64,000 bases of DNA from Streptomyces sp. NBC_00775 (GTDB taxonomy: Bacteria > Actinomycetota > Actinomycetes > Streptomycetales > Streptomycetaceae), in assembly GCF_036347135.1 (NCBI RefSeq), contig NZ_CP108938.1:9238001-9302000 (forward strand). The letters are read 5' to 3'. Below the pieces are notes generated by a model, which was given only the letters and a program-made list of their open reading frames with translations, did no database searches and was not told where the DNA came from. Of this stretch, positions 9,425 through 17,717 are shown one piece after another. Both the position numbers and the translations under genes were made by a program. The stretch's first letter is position 1; each line of letters starts with the position of its first letter.

Positions 9425-9655
9425 ACCCTTCGTCAGCCGCCTGTGAAGGATGACCTGTCGGATTCGGGCTGGCGAAGTAGCCCGGCCGCTTACGCGGCTT
9501 CACCCCAAGGACCGCCCGGATCTCTCCGGCGGCCCGTCGTGCTGGGTCCTCCACTCCTGCCGATGCACTTCTGTCGACCGGGCATCCGGGCAGCGGCAGG
9601 ACTCGGCGTCCGCCCGGACCGCCCCGCCGTTGTGGCGGGGGCTTGTCGTCGGAAG
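9425..9655 (-). promoter_or_regulatory. c-di-AMP riboswitch (ydaO/yuaA leader)
   Basis: Read on the minus strand, this leader shows the ordered conserved blocks of the ydaO class. These are GCCGAGTCCTGCCGC, then GGCAGGAGTGGAGGACCCA, then GGGGTGAAGCCGC, then GCCCGAATCCGACAGGTCA. The 5' segment CCCTTC can pair with GAAGGG at the 3' end to close the outer helix. It sits directly 5' of a cell-wall hydrolase, the gene type this riboswitch controls in actinobacteria, where c-di-AMP usually turns expression off. I recognised it by eye; a covariance-model search would settle the exact ends. Confidence 0.88.
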
Positions 9656-9660
9656 GGATC

Positions 9661-9955
9661 TTCACGCATGAGTGTCCGAAAAACCGAGCGGAACCGGCGA
9701 TTTGTGGGGTTACTCACCACTCACCCGTTCGGGTGGACACCCCTCCGTTCGAGGGGGTGTTGAGGAAGCCGACGATGCCCGTACCTGCGTCGGAGCACTT
9801 CATTCCGCCTCTGCGCTACGCGCGTTGCGCAACTTTTCCGCCCTCCTGGAAGGACCGGCGTCTACTCCATCAGGGGGTACACCATTCGGTCCGTTTGAAA
9901 CCCGGGCCGGACGCTTCGCCGGCTCGGCGCGTGCCGCGGCCCGGGTGCGCCTGCG
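9661..9955. other. Intergenic region: hydrolase promoter and candidate terminator hairpins
   Basis: No gene is supported in these 295 bases. The left part should hold the promoter for the riboswitch transcript. Two adjacent hairpins at 9722-9735 (CACCCGTTCGGGTG) and 9737-9760 (ACACCCC...GGGGTGT) may end the clpP transcript coming from the right. The remainder is featureless to me. Confidence 0.45.
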
Positions 9956-10261
9956 TCAACTGTGGGAGTCGGGCGGCAGGGTGACCCGGGCCGCCCGCCG
10001 CTCCCCGTCGAGGACGCGCAGGGCCTGTGCCAGGGTCGGCGCGTGCACCTCGCTCTCACCCCGCTGATGCATCAGTGCGAGGGCCTCACGCAGTGCCGTC
10101 GCCTTGCCGACGAGCGCCTGAGCGGCACGCAGGCCGCGGTAGGTGTCCCCGGGGCGGGCCGGGTTGATGCGTCCGAGCAGATCGACCACGTCGAGGTAAC
10201 GGTCGATCAACTCGGCCTCGGCGCGCGTCAGCGCGGGCAGTGGGGGCAGTTCGGGGACCAT
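9956..10261 (-). CDS. Small hypothetical protein downstream of clpP
   Basis: A 101-residue, mostly helical protein (TRAEAELIDRYLDVVDLLGR; GLRAAQALVGKATALREALA) with no signal peptide or membrane segment. I do not recognise a family. The start lies only seven bases beyond the clpP stop, with a GAGGTGA-type ribosome binding site inside the 3' end of clpP, so it is co-transcribed and perhaps translationally coupled. A role as adaptor, regulator or substrate of this ClpP is possible but unsupported by any motif. Confidence 0.75.
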   Translation of the reverse strand: MVPELPPLPALTRAEAELIDRYLDVVDLLGRINPARPGDTYRGLRAAQALVGKATALREALALMHQRGESEVHAPTLAQALRVLDGERRAARVTLPPDSHS

Positions 10262-10268
10262 CGGGCGA

Positions 10269-10904
10269 TCACCTCGCGCCGGGCGCGGTGCGCGAGGCCT
10301 TGCGGCTCGGGACGATCCGGTCGATCAGTCCGTACGCCAACGCCGCCGGCGCGTCCAGGATCTTGTCCCGCTCGATGTCCGCGGCGACTTGCTCCGGACT
10401 CTGCCCCGTGTGCCGTACGAGCAGTTCCTCCAGCAGCTTCCGGGTGCGCACCAACTCCTCGGCCTGGATGGCCAGATCGCTCGCCTGGCCCTGGATCGGC
10501 TCGGAGACCGACGGCTGGTGGATGAGCACACGGGCACCCGGCAGCGCGAACCGTTTGCCCGGCGTGCCCCCGGCCAGCAGCACGGCCGCGGCCGACGCCG
10601 CCTGCCCCAGGCAGATCGTCTCCACGTCGCACGTGACGAACTGCATCGTGTCGTAGACCGCCGACATCGCGCTGAACGAGCCGCCGGGGGAGTTGATGTA
10701 CAGCGAGATGTCCCGGTCCGGTGCCAGGTACTCGAGGTGCATGAACTGCGCCATCACATCGTTCGCCGACGTGTCGTCGATCGGCGTCCCGAGGAACACG
10801 ATCCGCTCTTCGAGCAGCTTCGAGTACGGATCCAGGGTCTGGTGCCCCGTGCTGGTCCGTTCCGTGAACGTGGGCAGGACATAGCGGGCGGACGGGCTGT
10901 GCAT
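10269..10904 (-). CDS. clpP: ATP-dependent Clp protease proteolytic subunit, atypical ClpP paralogue
   Basis: A 211-residue ClpP-family serine protease. The triad is Ser104 in [11 protein letters not shown], His129 in VLIHQPS and Asp180 in ERDKILDA, so it should be active. The serine region reads GQAASAAA rather than the GQAASMGA of housekeeping ClpP1/P2, which places it with the accessory ClpP3-like paralogues of Streptomyces. No clpX or clpC is nearby, so it must use an unfoldase encoded elsewhere or form mixed rings. GGAGG precedes the ATG, and a symmetrical operator candidate lies at 10926-10951. It heads a two-gene operon with the 101-residue protein. Confidence 0.93.
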   Translation of the reverse strand: MHSPSARYVLPTFTERTSTGHQTLDPYSKLLEERIVFLGTPIDDTSANDVMAQFMHLEYLAPDRDISLYINSPGGSFSAMSAVYDTMQFVTCDVETICLGQAASAAAVLLAGGTPGKRFALPGARVLIHQPSVSEPIQGQASDLAIQAEELVRTRKLLEELLVRHTGQSPEQVAADIERDKILDAPAALAYGLIDRIVPSRKASRTAPGAR

Positions 10905-10925
10905 GGTGCGCGCCTCCTCGGATCG

Positions 10926-10951
10926 ACGTCTGTAAAAAATGTACAGGACGT
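10926..10951. promoter_or_regulatory. Inverted repeat upstream of clpP
   Basis: The arms ACGTCTGTA and TACAG(G)ACGT flank an A-rich centre just before the clpP start. The inner arms CTGTA-N7-TACAG are perfect and the outer ACGT blocks extend the symmetry with one extra base. It looks like a dimeric repressor or activator site. It does not match the published PopR or ClgR motifs as I remember them. Confidence 0.5.
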
Positions 10952-10984
10952 ACGTCCCCGGGGAAGGGGAGCATGCTGAGAGCG

Positions 10985-11027
10985 AAAAACGGCGGCGCCC
11001 CGGAGCGGGAGTCGGTCCGGGGCGCCG
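10985..11027 (-). terminator. Rho-independent terminator of the Tat-exported protein gene
   Basis: A perfect 12-bp stem (CGGCGCCCCGGA at 10993-11004 with TCCGGGGCGCCG at 11016-11027) is followed on the minus strand by GTTTTTCGC. This is the canonical stem plus T-tract downstream of the gene at 11054-11413. Confidence 0.8.
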
Positions 11028-11053
11028 TGCGCGCGTGTGTGCGTCTGCGGGTG

Positions 11054-11413
11054 TCAGTTGATGGCGACCGGTGTGGGTCTTCCGCTGAAGTGGATGGGTG
11101 GCCAGCCGCGGGAGACGGCGAGTTCGGAGAGCGCGTTCGCCACGTCGGCGGGCGTGATGGTGTTTTCCGCGGGAGCCGTGTCCAACTGGACGGTGAAGGA
11201 TATGCGGAGCATCGCGTCGATGTCGGCGATGCTGACGCCTCCGGTGAACTCCGTGTCGGGCGGGAACGTGACCTCCGCCGTGCTGCTGTCCCCGGCTGCG
11301 GCGGCCTGCGTCGTTCCGGCCGTGGCGAGCGCGGCCCCCGCCGCCGCTGTCCCTGAATATCCCAGCAGTGAGCGCCTGGAAATGCTGGACATGATCCCCT
11401 CCTTGGCTGTCAT
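11054..11413 (-). CDS. Small Tat-exported protein of unknown function
   Basis: A 119-residue protein (112 if the second start is used) with a twin-arginine signal [19 protein letters not shown], followed by a mature part of about 75 residues with no cysteine and no family I recognise. Mature features include [20 protein letters not shown] and GWPPIHFSG. Both ATG 11413 and ATG 11392 have strong ribosome binding sites (AAGGAGGCG and AAGGAGGGG), so two N-terminal forms are possible; the second starts seven residues later, immediately before the Tat motif. It is a single-gene unit ending at a clear terminator. Folded export suggests a bound cofactor or rapid folding, but nothing identifies it. 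Confidence 0.82.
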   Translation of the reverse strand: MTAKEGIMSSISRRSLLGYSGTAAAGAALATAGTTQAAAAGDSSTAEVTFPPDTEFTGGVSIADIDAMLRISFTVQLDTAPAENTITPADVANALSELAVSRGWPPIHFSGRPTPVAIN

Positions 11414-11526
11414 GAACGCCTCCTTCGGAAGCTGACGCTCGATCGTATGGACAGGGCGATGGCGGTGGGGCAGAACGCGATCTTCCGCTCTCCGGCGGTG
11501 TCAGGGGACCGGTCTAAGCTGGGGGC

Positions 11527-11805
11527 ATGGCCTACGAGATTCCGGTGACGCAAGCCAGGGCTGAGCTCGCCGACCTGATCAACCGCGTGGTGTACGGCGG
11601 TGAGCGCGTCGTAGTGACGCGGCACGGGAAGCCCCTCGTCGCCCTGGTCTCCGCCGCCGACCTGGAGCGCCTCGAAGAACTCCCGGACCCGGCGGACGAG
11701 CAGGTGGTCAGCGCCCTCTCCAGCGTGCGCGAGGTCGCGTCCGCGCCGCGCGAGCGACAGCGGTTCGGCATCGCGGCGGAGCACCGGGGGCCCAACGCCT
11801 CGTAG
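11527..11805 (+). CDS. Phd/YefM-type antitoxin, orphan
   Basis: A 92-residue protein with the Phd/YefM N-terminal fold: VTQARAELADLINRVVYGGE, VVVTRHGKPLVALVSAADLERLE. These proteins bind DNA through the N-terminal half and neutralise a RelE/YoeB, Doc or VapC toxin with the C-terminal tail. The next gene downstream is convergent and encodes a membrane protein, and the upstream gene is divergent. No toxin is adjacent on either side. It is therefore either a solitary regulator or an antitoxin whose partner was lost or is encoded elsewhere. Confidence 0.88.
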   Translation: MAYEIPVTQARAELADLINRVVYGGERVVVTRHGKPLVALVSAADLERLEELPDPADEQVVSALSSVREVASAPRERQRFGIAAEHRGPNAS

Positions 11806-11849
11806 GCACAAGACGGTTCAGCGGACGCGCGGGGATGCGGAAACACGGA

Positions 11850-11889
11850 GACCGTGCGCTCCCGTCCGCTACAGCGGGGGCGCACGGTC
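11850..11889. terminator. Bidirectional terminator hairpin
   Basis: GACCGTGCGCTCCC and GGGGGCGCACGGTC form a 14-bp stem with one wobble around a 12-base loop, centred between the convergent antitoxin and membrane-protein genes. There is no long T-tract. Confidence 0.65.
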
Positions 11890-11914
11890 CGTTCCGTGGG
11901 CGTCCAGTGGGCGG

Positions 11915-12949
11915 TCAGTTCACCAGTACGGGCTCCCGCTCGGTGACCTTCTCCGCGGGCGTCCGGCGCTGCTTGAGCGCGCTGCCCAGCAGGACCGCGC
12001 CGAGGCCGAGCACGGCCCACCAGGCCAGGGTCAGCGCCGGGCCGGCAGCGGCGGCGCCGTCGAAGAAAGACACCGAGCGCAGCAGTGACGCGCCCGCGCC
12101 CGGCGGCAGCCACTGGCCGATCGTCCCGACGGGCTCGGGCAGCATCTCCGGGGCCGAGGCCGCTCCGGAGAACGGGTTGCCGAGCAGCATGACCACGAAG
12201 CCGCCGAGCCCGATCCCGGGAGTGCCGATCAGTGCCGCGAGTCCGGCGACGGCGGCGCTCACGGCCAGGGTCGACAGCCCGAGCGCCGCGGCCTCCGTCC
12301 ACCAGTCGCCGGTGAGGACCCCCAGCCAGCTGTGCGCGATCGAGGCCGCGACCATGCCGACCAGCGCCGCCGCGCCGACCAGTGCGACGGCGGCGCGTGT
12401 GCCGCGCAGGCCCAGCAGCGTCACGACGGCTCCCGCGGCGATGCCGACCAGGGCGAGCGGCAGCACGCTCGCGCTCAGGGCCGCGCCGCGGGGGTCCTTG
12501 GCGGAGGCGGGCACGACATCGGCGGTCGGCACCTTCGTGCCCTCGGGGGCCTGCTGGGCCACTGCCTGCTGGAGCAGCTGGGCGACAAGCGGGCTCGCGG
12601 CGGAGGCGGTCAGCAGTTTGGGTCCCTGCGCGGTGGCGACGACCGCGCCGTATACGGTCCGGTCCTCGATGGCGTCCCGGGCGGCGGCCTCGTCGGCGTA
12701 GTGGTGGATCTCGAAGGCGCCTCGGTGCTGCGCCAACTGCTTCTGTATCTGTGCGGTCGCGGCCGCGGAGCCCGCCACGCCGAGCGGAAGATCGCGGGGT
12801 GCGGTGCGGGCGGCGGGCCAGGCGAAGGCCCAGAGTGCCAGTGCCACCAGCGCCGGGATGAGCACGATCACGGCGACCATGCGGCGGCCGTGAGGCAGTG
12901 GCAGCGGGGGTGCGGCGGTGCCGGCGGGCGTAGCGGAGGTGGCGGGCAT
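11915..12949 (-). CDS. YhgE/ABC-2-like integral membrane protein, probable export component
   Basis: A 344-residue protein with one N-terminal membrane helix (MVAVIVLIPALVALALWAFA), an outside region of about 120 residues, then five or six membrane helices. This one-plus-multi-helix layout is that of YhgE/Pip and DUF3533 proteins, relatives of ABC-2 permeases. No ATPase gene adjoins it. It is divergent from a TetR regulator, and the spacer has two near-identical 20-bp repeats, one at each promoter. This fits a drug- or lipid-efflux component under TetR control. The substrate is unknown. Confidence 0.78.
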   Translation of the reverse strand: MPATSATPAGTAAPPLPLPHGRRMVAVIVLIPALVALALWAFAWPAARTAPRDLPLGVAGSAAATAQIQKQLAQHRGAFEIHHYADEAAARDAIEDRTVYGAVVATAQGPKLLTASAASPLVAQLLQQAVAQQAPEGTKVPTADVVPASAKDPRGAALSASVLPLALVGIAAGAVVTLLGLRGTRAAVALVGAAALVGMVAASIAHSWLGVLTGDWWTEAAALGLSTLAVSAAVAGLAALIGTPGIGLGGFVVMLLGNPFSGAASAPEMLPEPVGTIGQWLPPGAGASLLRSVSFFDGAAAAGPALTLAWWAVLGLGAVLLGSALKQRRTPAEKVTEREPVLVN

Positions 12950-12974
12950 GGTCTTCCTCGTTTCGCAATTTAAA

Positions 12975-12994
12975 AAGAAGGATCGTTCGTTTTA
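12975..12994. promoter_or_regulatory. Candidate TetR operator, copy 1
   Basis: AAGAAGGATCGTTCGTTTTA lies 26 bases upstream of the membrane-protein start. It matches a second copy at 13035-13054 in 18 of 20 positions, and its core GAAGGATCGTTC is nearly palindromic. This is most simply a site for the divergently encoded TetR regulator. Confidence 0.65.
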
Positions 12995-13034
12995 GAAACT
13001 CCCCACACTGTCCTGCCGGCCTTGTCGCCTTGTC

Positions 13035-13054
13035 AAGAAGGAATGTTCGTTTTA
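13035..13054. promoter_or_regulatory. Candidate TetR operator, copy 2
   Basis: AAGAAGGAATGTTCGTTTTA, the partner of the site at 12975-12994 and exactly 60 bp from it. It ends 11 bases before the tetR start codon, so binding should block the tetR promoter. Confidence 0.65.
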
Positions 13055-13065
13055 CGTTGGGGGCC

Positions 13066-13701
13066 ATGGCCCGCGTATCCCAGGAACACCTAGACGCCCG
13101 CCGCCGGCAGATCCTCGACGGCGCCGCCCTCTGCTTCGCCCGCAACGGGTTCCACGCCACGTCGATGCAGGACGTGCTCAAGGAAGTCGACCTCTCCGCG
13201 GGGGCCGTCTACCGCTATTTCAGCGGCAAGGAGGAGCTGATCGGAGCGATCGTCGCCGAGGTGCTGGAGACGGTGCGCGACACCTATGAGCGCGCGGCCC
13301 TGGAGAATCCGCCCCCGCTGCCGGACGTGCTGATCCCCAGGGTCCTGGAGCAGCTGAAGGCGGTGCGCCCGGGCGTGCTGGACGGCGGTGAGTGGGTCTT
13401 CCCCCGGCTGATGATCCAGGTGTGGACCGAGACCCTGCGCAATCACGAGCTGGCGGTCGTGATGACCACGGGGTACGACAAGGTGCGCGCCGCCTGGGCG
13501 AAGGTCGTCGAGCGCTACAAGGACGCGGGGCTGATGCCCGAGGACGCCGACGCCGACGCCATGGCCCGGACGATGATCGCGCTCGCGCAGGGGTTCGCGG
13601 CGCAGCTGGCCCTGTTCGGCACCGTACCCACAAAGACTCTCCAGGACGGGCTGCGGGCCCTGATGAGCATGGGGGGCGTCCACCGCGCGGCGGTGAATTG
13701 A
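13066..13701 (+). CDS. TetR-family transcriptional regulator
   Basis: A 211-residue regulator. The N-terminal helix-turn-helix is clear: [47 protein letters not shown]. The C-terminal ligand domain has no motif that names a ligand. ATG 13066 is used because the conserved start [17 protein letters not shown] follows it. It is divergent from the YhgE-like membrane protein, with twin operator candidates between them, so it is expected to repress both itself and that gene until an inducer binds. Confidence 0.93.
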   Translation: MARVSQEHLDARRRQILDGAALCFARNGFHATSMQDVLKEVDLSAGAVYRYFSGKEELIGAIVAEVLETVRDTYERAALENPPPLPDVLIPRVLEQLKAVRPGVLDGGEWVFPRLMIQVWTETLRNHELAVVMTTGYDKVRAAWAKVVERYKDAGLMPEDADADAMARTMIALAQGFAAQLALFGTVPTKTLQDGLRALMSMGGVHRAAVN

Positions 13702-13712
13702 TCACAGGCTGG

Positions 13713-13728
13713 TTAACGTCCTTGAAAC
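13713..13728 (+). promoter_or_regulatory. Candidate GlnR box upstream of ureA
   Basis: TTAAC-N6-GAAAC matches the GlnR half-site pair (gTnAC-N6-GaAAC) with exact spacing, about 100 bp before the ureA start. GlnR, the nitrogen regulator of actinomycetes, is known to control urease genes in Streptomyces. The match is by eye and covers one a/b pair. Confidence 0.6.
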
Positions 13729-13826
13729 TCCGGCCAACTAGCGTGCCCATCCACGCCACCAGGGGTTTTGGTGGCTGCGGCCACCGGACCCCGCACGGTC
13801 CGGAGCGAGGACTGAGGTGGGACGCC

Positions 13827-14129
13827 GTGCAACTGACCCCGCACGAGCAAGAGAGGCTGCTGATTCATGTGGCCGCCGACGTGGCCGAGAAGCGGCGGGC
13901 CCGCGGGCTGAAACTGAACCACCCCGAGGCCATCGCGCTCATCACGTCGCACATCCTCGAAGGCGCGCGTGACGGCCGTACCGTCGCGGAACTGATGTCC
14001 TCCGGACGCAAGATCCTCACCCGGGACGACGTCATGGAGGGCATCCCCGAGATGATCCACGACGTCCAGGTCGAGGCGACCTTCCCCGACGGCACCAAGC
14101 TCGTCACCGTCCACGACCCGATCGTCTGA
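13827..14129 (+). CDS. ureA: Urease gamma subunit
   Basis: UreA is the smallest structural subunit of the nickel enzyme that hydrolyses urea to ammonia and carbon dioxide. At 100 residues it is of standard length, beginning with a GTG codon ([20 protein letters not shown]). It contains [13 protein letters not shown], which is near-invariant in the family, and ends in [11 protein letters not shown]. It leads ureABCFGD, with ureB 16 bases downstream. The candidate GlnR box at 13713-13728 suggests repression or activation according to nitrogen supply. Confidence 0.97.
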   Translation: MQLTPHEQERLLIHVAADVAEKRRARGLKLNHPEAIALITSHILEGARDGRTVAELMSSGRKILTRDDVMEGIPEMIHDVQVEATFPDGTKLVTVHDPIV

Positions 14130-14145
14130 CGGGGGAGCGCGAGCC

Positions 14146-14457
14146 ATGATTCCCGGAGAGATCCTGTTTGCCGACGGACCCGTCGCCTTCAACGAAGGCC
14201 GCGAGGTCACCCGGCTGACCGTCCTCAACGCCGCCGACCGGCCCGTCCAGGTCGGCTCCCACTACCACTTCGCCGAGGCCAACCCCGGTCTGGACTTCGA
14301 CCGTGCCGCCGCGCGCGGCAAGCGGCTCAACGTCGCCGCCGGCACCGCCGTGCGCTTCGAGCCCGGGATCCCCGTCGACGTCGAACTCGTTCCGCTCACC
14401 GGTGCCCGTGTGGTGCCCGGCCTGCGCGGTGAGACCGGAGGTCCCCTCGATGCCTGA
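14146..14457 (+). CDS. ureB: Urease beta subunit
   Basis: The 103-residue beta subunit begins [20 protein letters not shown] and carries the family core [20 protein letters not shown] and GTAVRFEPG. It packs against UreC in the urease trimer. Its stop overlaps the ureC start by eight bases (ATGCCTGA), giving translational coupling. The length and motifs are normal. Confidence 0.97.
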   Translation: MIPGEILFADGPVAFNEGREVTRLTVLNAADRPVQVGSHYHFAEANPGLDFDRAAARGKRLNVAAGTAVRFEPGIPVDVELVPLTGARVVPGLRGETGGPLDA

Positions 14458-16171
14458 GATCTCGCGTGCCGCGTACGCCGATCTGTTCGGCCCCACCACC
14501 GGCGACCGCATCCGGCTCGCCGACACCGATCTGCTCGTCGAGATCGAGGAGGATCGTTCCGGCGGGCCCGGACTCGCCGGTGACGAGGCGGTGTTCGGCG
14601 GTGGCAAGGTCATCCGCGAATCCATGGGCCAGTCGCGCGCTACGCGCGCAGATGGCACCCCGGACACGGTCATCACGGGTGTCGTGATCATCGACCACTG
14701 GGGGATCGTCAAGGCCGACGTCGGTATCCGCGACGGCCGGATCACCGGCATCGGCAAGGCCGGCAACCCGGACACCATGGACGGTGTGCACCCCGACCTG
14801 GTGATCGGTCCGGAGACGGAGATCATCGCGGGCAACGGGCGCATCCTGACCGCGGGCGCCATCGACGCGCACGTCCACCTGATCTGTCCGCAGATCGCCG
14901 ATGAGGCGCTCGCCGCCGGCATCACGACGCTGGTCGGTGGCGGCACGGGTCCCGCCGAGGGCTCGAAGGCGACGACGGTCACCCCCGGCCCCTGGCATCT
15001 GGCCCGGATGCTGGAGGCGATGGAGGAGTACCCCCTCAACTTCGGTCTGCTCGGCAAGGGCAACACCGTCTCGCACGACGCGATGCTGTCGCAGATCCGC
15101 GGCGGTGCGCTCGGCCTCAAGCTGCACGAGGACTGGGGCACCACGCCCGCCGTCATCGACGCCGCGCTGACCGTCGCCGACCGCACCGGCATCCAGATCG
15201 CCATCCACACGGACACCCTCAACGAGGCCGGGTTCGTCGGCGACACGCTCGCCGCGATCGGCGGACGCGGCATCCACGCGTACCACACGGAGGGTGCGGG
15301 CGGCGGGCACGCGCCGGACATCATGACCGTGGTCTCCGAGCCGCACGTCCTGCCCAGCTCCACCAACCCGACCCGGCCGTACACCGTCAACACCGCCGAG
15401 GAACACCTCGACATGCTGATGGTGTGCCACCACCTCAACGCGGCCGTTCCGGAGGACCTGGCGTTCGCCGAGTCGCGTATTCGGCCGTCGACCATCGGGG
15501 CCGAGGACATCCTGCACGACCTGGGTGCCATCTCGATCATCTCGTCCGACGCCCAGGCCATGGGGCGGGTCGGCGAGGTCATCATGCGGACCTGGCAGAC
15601 GGCGCATGTGATGAAGCGGCGGCGGGGTGCCCTCCCGGGTGACGGCCGCGCGGACAACCACCGCGTACGTCGCTATGTCGCCAAGTACACGATCAACCCG
15701 GCGCTCGCGCAGGGCCTCGCCCGCGAGGTCGGCTCCGTCGAGACCGGCAAGCTCGCCGACCTGGTGCTGTGGGAGCCCGCGTTCTTCGGGGTCAAGCCGC
15801 ATCTCGTCATCAAGGGCGGACAGATCGCGTACGCGCAGATGGGCGACGCCAACGCGTCGATCCCGACGCCGCAGCCGGTTCTGCCCCGGCCGATGTACGG
15901 CGCGATCGGGCGGGCCCCGGCCTCGAACTCGTTCAACTTCGTGGCGCCGCTCGCCATCGAGGACGGGCTGCCGGAGCGGCTCTCGCTCGGGAAGCGGTTC
16001 GTCGCCATCGACTCGACGCGTGGGGTGACCAAGGCCGACATGCGGGAGAACGACGCGCGGCCGCAGGTGCGGGTCGATCCCGACAGCTTCGCCGTGCACA
16101 TCGACGGCGAGCTCGTCGAGGCGACTCCGGCCGCCGAACTGCCCATGGCCCAGCGCTACTTCCTCTTCTGA
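14450..16171 (+). CDS. ureC: Urease alpha (catalytic) subunit
   Basis: The 573-residue catalytic subunit. Nickel ligands and active-site residues are visible: [10 protein letters not shown] (two histidines), [12 protein letters not shown] with the lysine that is carbamylated to bridge the two nickel ions, [28 protein letters not shown], and the flap Cys-His pair in VCHHLN. The substrate-proximal segment [10 protein letters not shown] is intact. The protein ends MAQRYFLF as in most ureases. ATG 14450 overlaps the ureB stop, and the ureC stop overlaps the ureF start by one base. All key residues suggest an active enzyme. Confidence 0.98.
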   Translation: MPEISRAAYADLFGPTTGDRIRLADTDLLVEIEEDRSGGPGLAGDEAVFGGGKVIRESMGQSRATRADGTPDTVITGVVIIDHWGIVKADVGIRDGRITGIGKAGNPDTMDGVHPDLVIGPETEIIAGNGRILTAGAIDAHVHLICPQIADEALAAGITTLVGGGTGPAEGSKATTVTPGPWHLARMLEAMEEYPLNFGLLGKGNTVSHDAMLSQIRGGALGLKLHEDWGTTPAVIDAALTVADRTGIQIAIHTDTLNEAGFVGDTLAAIGGRGIHAYHTEGAGGGHAPDIMTVVSEPHVLPSSTNPTRPYTVNTAEEHLDMLMVCHHLNAAVPEDLAFAESRIRPSTIGAEDILHDLGAISIISSDAQAMGRVGEVIMRTWQTAHVMKRRRGALPGDGRADNHRVRRYVAKYTINPALAQGLAREVGSVETGKLADLVLWEPAFFGVKPHLVIKGGQIAYAQMGDANASIPTPQPVLPRPMYGAIGRAPASNSFNFVAPLAIEDGLPERLSLGKRFVAIDSTRGVTKADMRENDARPQVRVDPDSFAVHIDGELVEATPAAELPMAQRYFLF

Positions 16172-16845
16172 TGACCCGCGCAGCACTACTGGTCCTGGCC
16201 GACGGCCGCTTTCCCGCCGGAGGGCATGCCCACTCCGGCGGGGCGGAGGCGGCCGTCAAGGCCGGACGGATCACCGGGGCGGCGAGCCTGGAGGACTTCT
16301 GCCGGGGGCGGCTGCACACCGCCGGGCTCGTCTCGGCCTCGCTGGCCGCCGCGAGCGCGCTCGGGATCGATCCGGTGGCGTTGGACACGGCCGCCGACGC
16401 CCGTACGCCGTCGCCCGCACTGCGGGTCGCCGCGCGCAGGCTCGGGCGGCAGTTGATGCGGGCGGCCCGGGCGACGTGGCCTTCGGCGGAACTCGACGCG
16501 CTGGCCCGGGAGTTTCCCAAGGGGGCGCATCAGCCGGTCGTGCTGGGGCTGGCGGCGCGGGCCGCGGGGCTCGGTGCGGAGGACGCCGCGTACTGCTCGG
16601 CGTACGAGTGCGTCAGTGGGCCGGCGACGGCGACGGTGCGGTTGCTGAGTCTTGACCCGTTCGACGCGACGGCGGCTTTGGCGCGGCTCGCGCCCGAGCT
16701 GGACGTCATGGCCCATCAGGCGGTGTCCGCCGCGCGGCGAGCTCTCGACGACGGGGTCGAGGTGTTGCCTGCGGCTTCGGCTCCGTTGCTGGAGATCAGT
16801 GCGGAGGCGCATGCCGCTTGGGCTGTACGGCTGTTCGCGTCGTGA
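16171..16845 (+). CDS. ureF: Urease accessory protein UreF
   Basis: UreF is a nickel-insertion chaperone that, with UreD and UreG, loads Ni and CO2 into apo-urease; it gates UreG GTPase activity. The 224-residue all-helical protein shows the opening LLVLADGRFPAGGHAHSGG and the typical HQPVVLGLAARAAGL segment. Its ATG shares one base with the ureC stop (TGATG). A longer gap of about 190 bases containing a dispersed repeat separates it from ureG. Confidence 0.93.
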   Translation: MTRAALLVLADGRFPAGGHAHSGGAEAAVKAGRITGAASLEDFCRGRLHTAGLVSASLAAASALGIDPVALDTAADARTPSPALRVAARRLGRQLMRAARATWPSAELDALAREFPKGAHQPVVLGLAARAAGLGAEDAAYCSAYECVSGPATATVRLLSLDPFDATAALARLAPELDVMAHQAVSAARRALDDGVEVLPAASAPLLEISAEAHAAWAVRLFAS

Positions 16846-16917
16846 GGGGTTTCTCGCCCCCTCCGCCCCTACCCGTCCCATCCCTGGGGGCTGCCGCCCC
16901 CAGACCCCCGCATCGGC

Positions 16918-16965
16918 CTGAACGGCCTCGTCCTCAAACGCCGGACGGGCTGAAGAGACCAAGCC
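16918..16965. repeat. Dispersed Streptomyces repeat of the CGTTTGAGGACGAG type
   Basis: The sequence GTCCTCAAACGCCGGACGGG with flanking GGCCT...GGCTGAA is a very common short palindromic repeat in Streptomyces genomes, usually seen 3' of genes. Here it lies inside the urease operon between ureF and ureG, with a GGGGGCTGCCGCCCCC hairpin just before it. It may act as a processing or attenuation point. Confidence 0.6.
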
Positions 16966-17033
16966 CCGGCCGGAGCTGAAGGTCTGCCGAAGCCGCGGGA
17001 TGACGCCCTCGGCCGCGAAATGGAGCCGCAATC

Positions 17034-17717
17034 ATGCACCTCGATCACGATCACTCTCACGGCGGGCCCTCCGCCATCAGTGCCGATGCCCACCGTCCGG
17101 ACGGCTCGCGCCGTGCGCTGCGTATAGGGCTCGGCGGTCCCGTCGGTTCCGGCAAGACCGCCACCGTCGCCGCGCTCTGCAAGGCGCTGCGCGACGAGTT
17201 GTCGCTCGCCGTCGTCACGAACGACATCTATACGCGTGAGGACGCGGAGTTCCTGCTGCGGGAGGCCGTGCTGCCGCCCGAGCGGATCACCGCCGTCGAG
17301 ACGGGGGCCTGCCCGCACACCGCCATCCGGGACGACATCTCCGCCAACCTCGAAGCGGTGGAGGACCTGGAGGACGAGGTCGGGCCGCTCGATCTGATCC
17401 TTGTCGAGTCCGGAGGCGACAACCTCACCGCGACCTTCTCCAGGGGACTGGTCGACGCGCAGATCTTCGTCATCGACGTGGCCGGCGGGGACGACATTCC
17501 GCGCAAGGGCGGACCCGGTGTCACCACCGCCGATCTGCTCGTCGTCAACAAGACCGACCTCGCGCCGTACGTCGGGTCCGATCTCGGGCGTATGGCGGCG
17601 GACGCCAAGGCGCAGCGGGCCGAGCTGCCGGTCGTCTTCCAGTCGCTCCGGGGCGAGGGCGGGGTCACGGATGTCACGACGTGGGTGCGGGGGCAGCTCG
17701 CCGCGTGGACGGCATGA
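17034..17717 (+). CDS. ureG: Urease accessory GTPase UreG
   Basis: A 227-residue SIMIBI-class GTPase that supplies energy for nickel transfer to urease. Motifs: P-loop [11 protein letters not shown] at about residue 31, [13 protein letters not shown], the metal-binding CPH in [25 protein letters not shown], and [10 protein letters not shown] for guanine recognition. The N-terminus [11 protein letters not shown] has four histidines in nine residues, which may hold nickel and partly replace UreE, which is absent here. The last four bases overlap the ureD start (ATGA). Confidence 0.97.
   Translation: MHLDHDHSHGGPSAISADAHRPDGSRRALRIGLGGPVGSGKTATVAALCKALRDELSLAVVTNDIYTREDAEFLLREAVLPPERITAVETGACPHTAIRDDISANLEAVEDLEDEVGPLDLILVESGGDNLTATFSRGLVDAQIFVIDVAGGDDIPRKGGPGVTTADLLVVNKTDLAPYVGSDLGRMAADAKAQRAELPVVFQSLRGEGGVTDVTTWVRGQLAAWTA

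Noticed and set aside
11527..12949. Phd antitoxin and neighbouring membrane protein as a toxin-antitoxin pair
   Set aside because: The genes are convergent with a terminator between them, and the membrane protein is a large YhgE-like protein divergent from its own TetR regulator.
14396..16186. A 596-codon open frame antisense to ureC
   Set aside because: It mirrors the codon bias of ureC in GC-rich DNA; the product is Arg/Gly/Asp-rich without any family and overlaps a certain gene completely.
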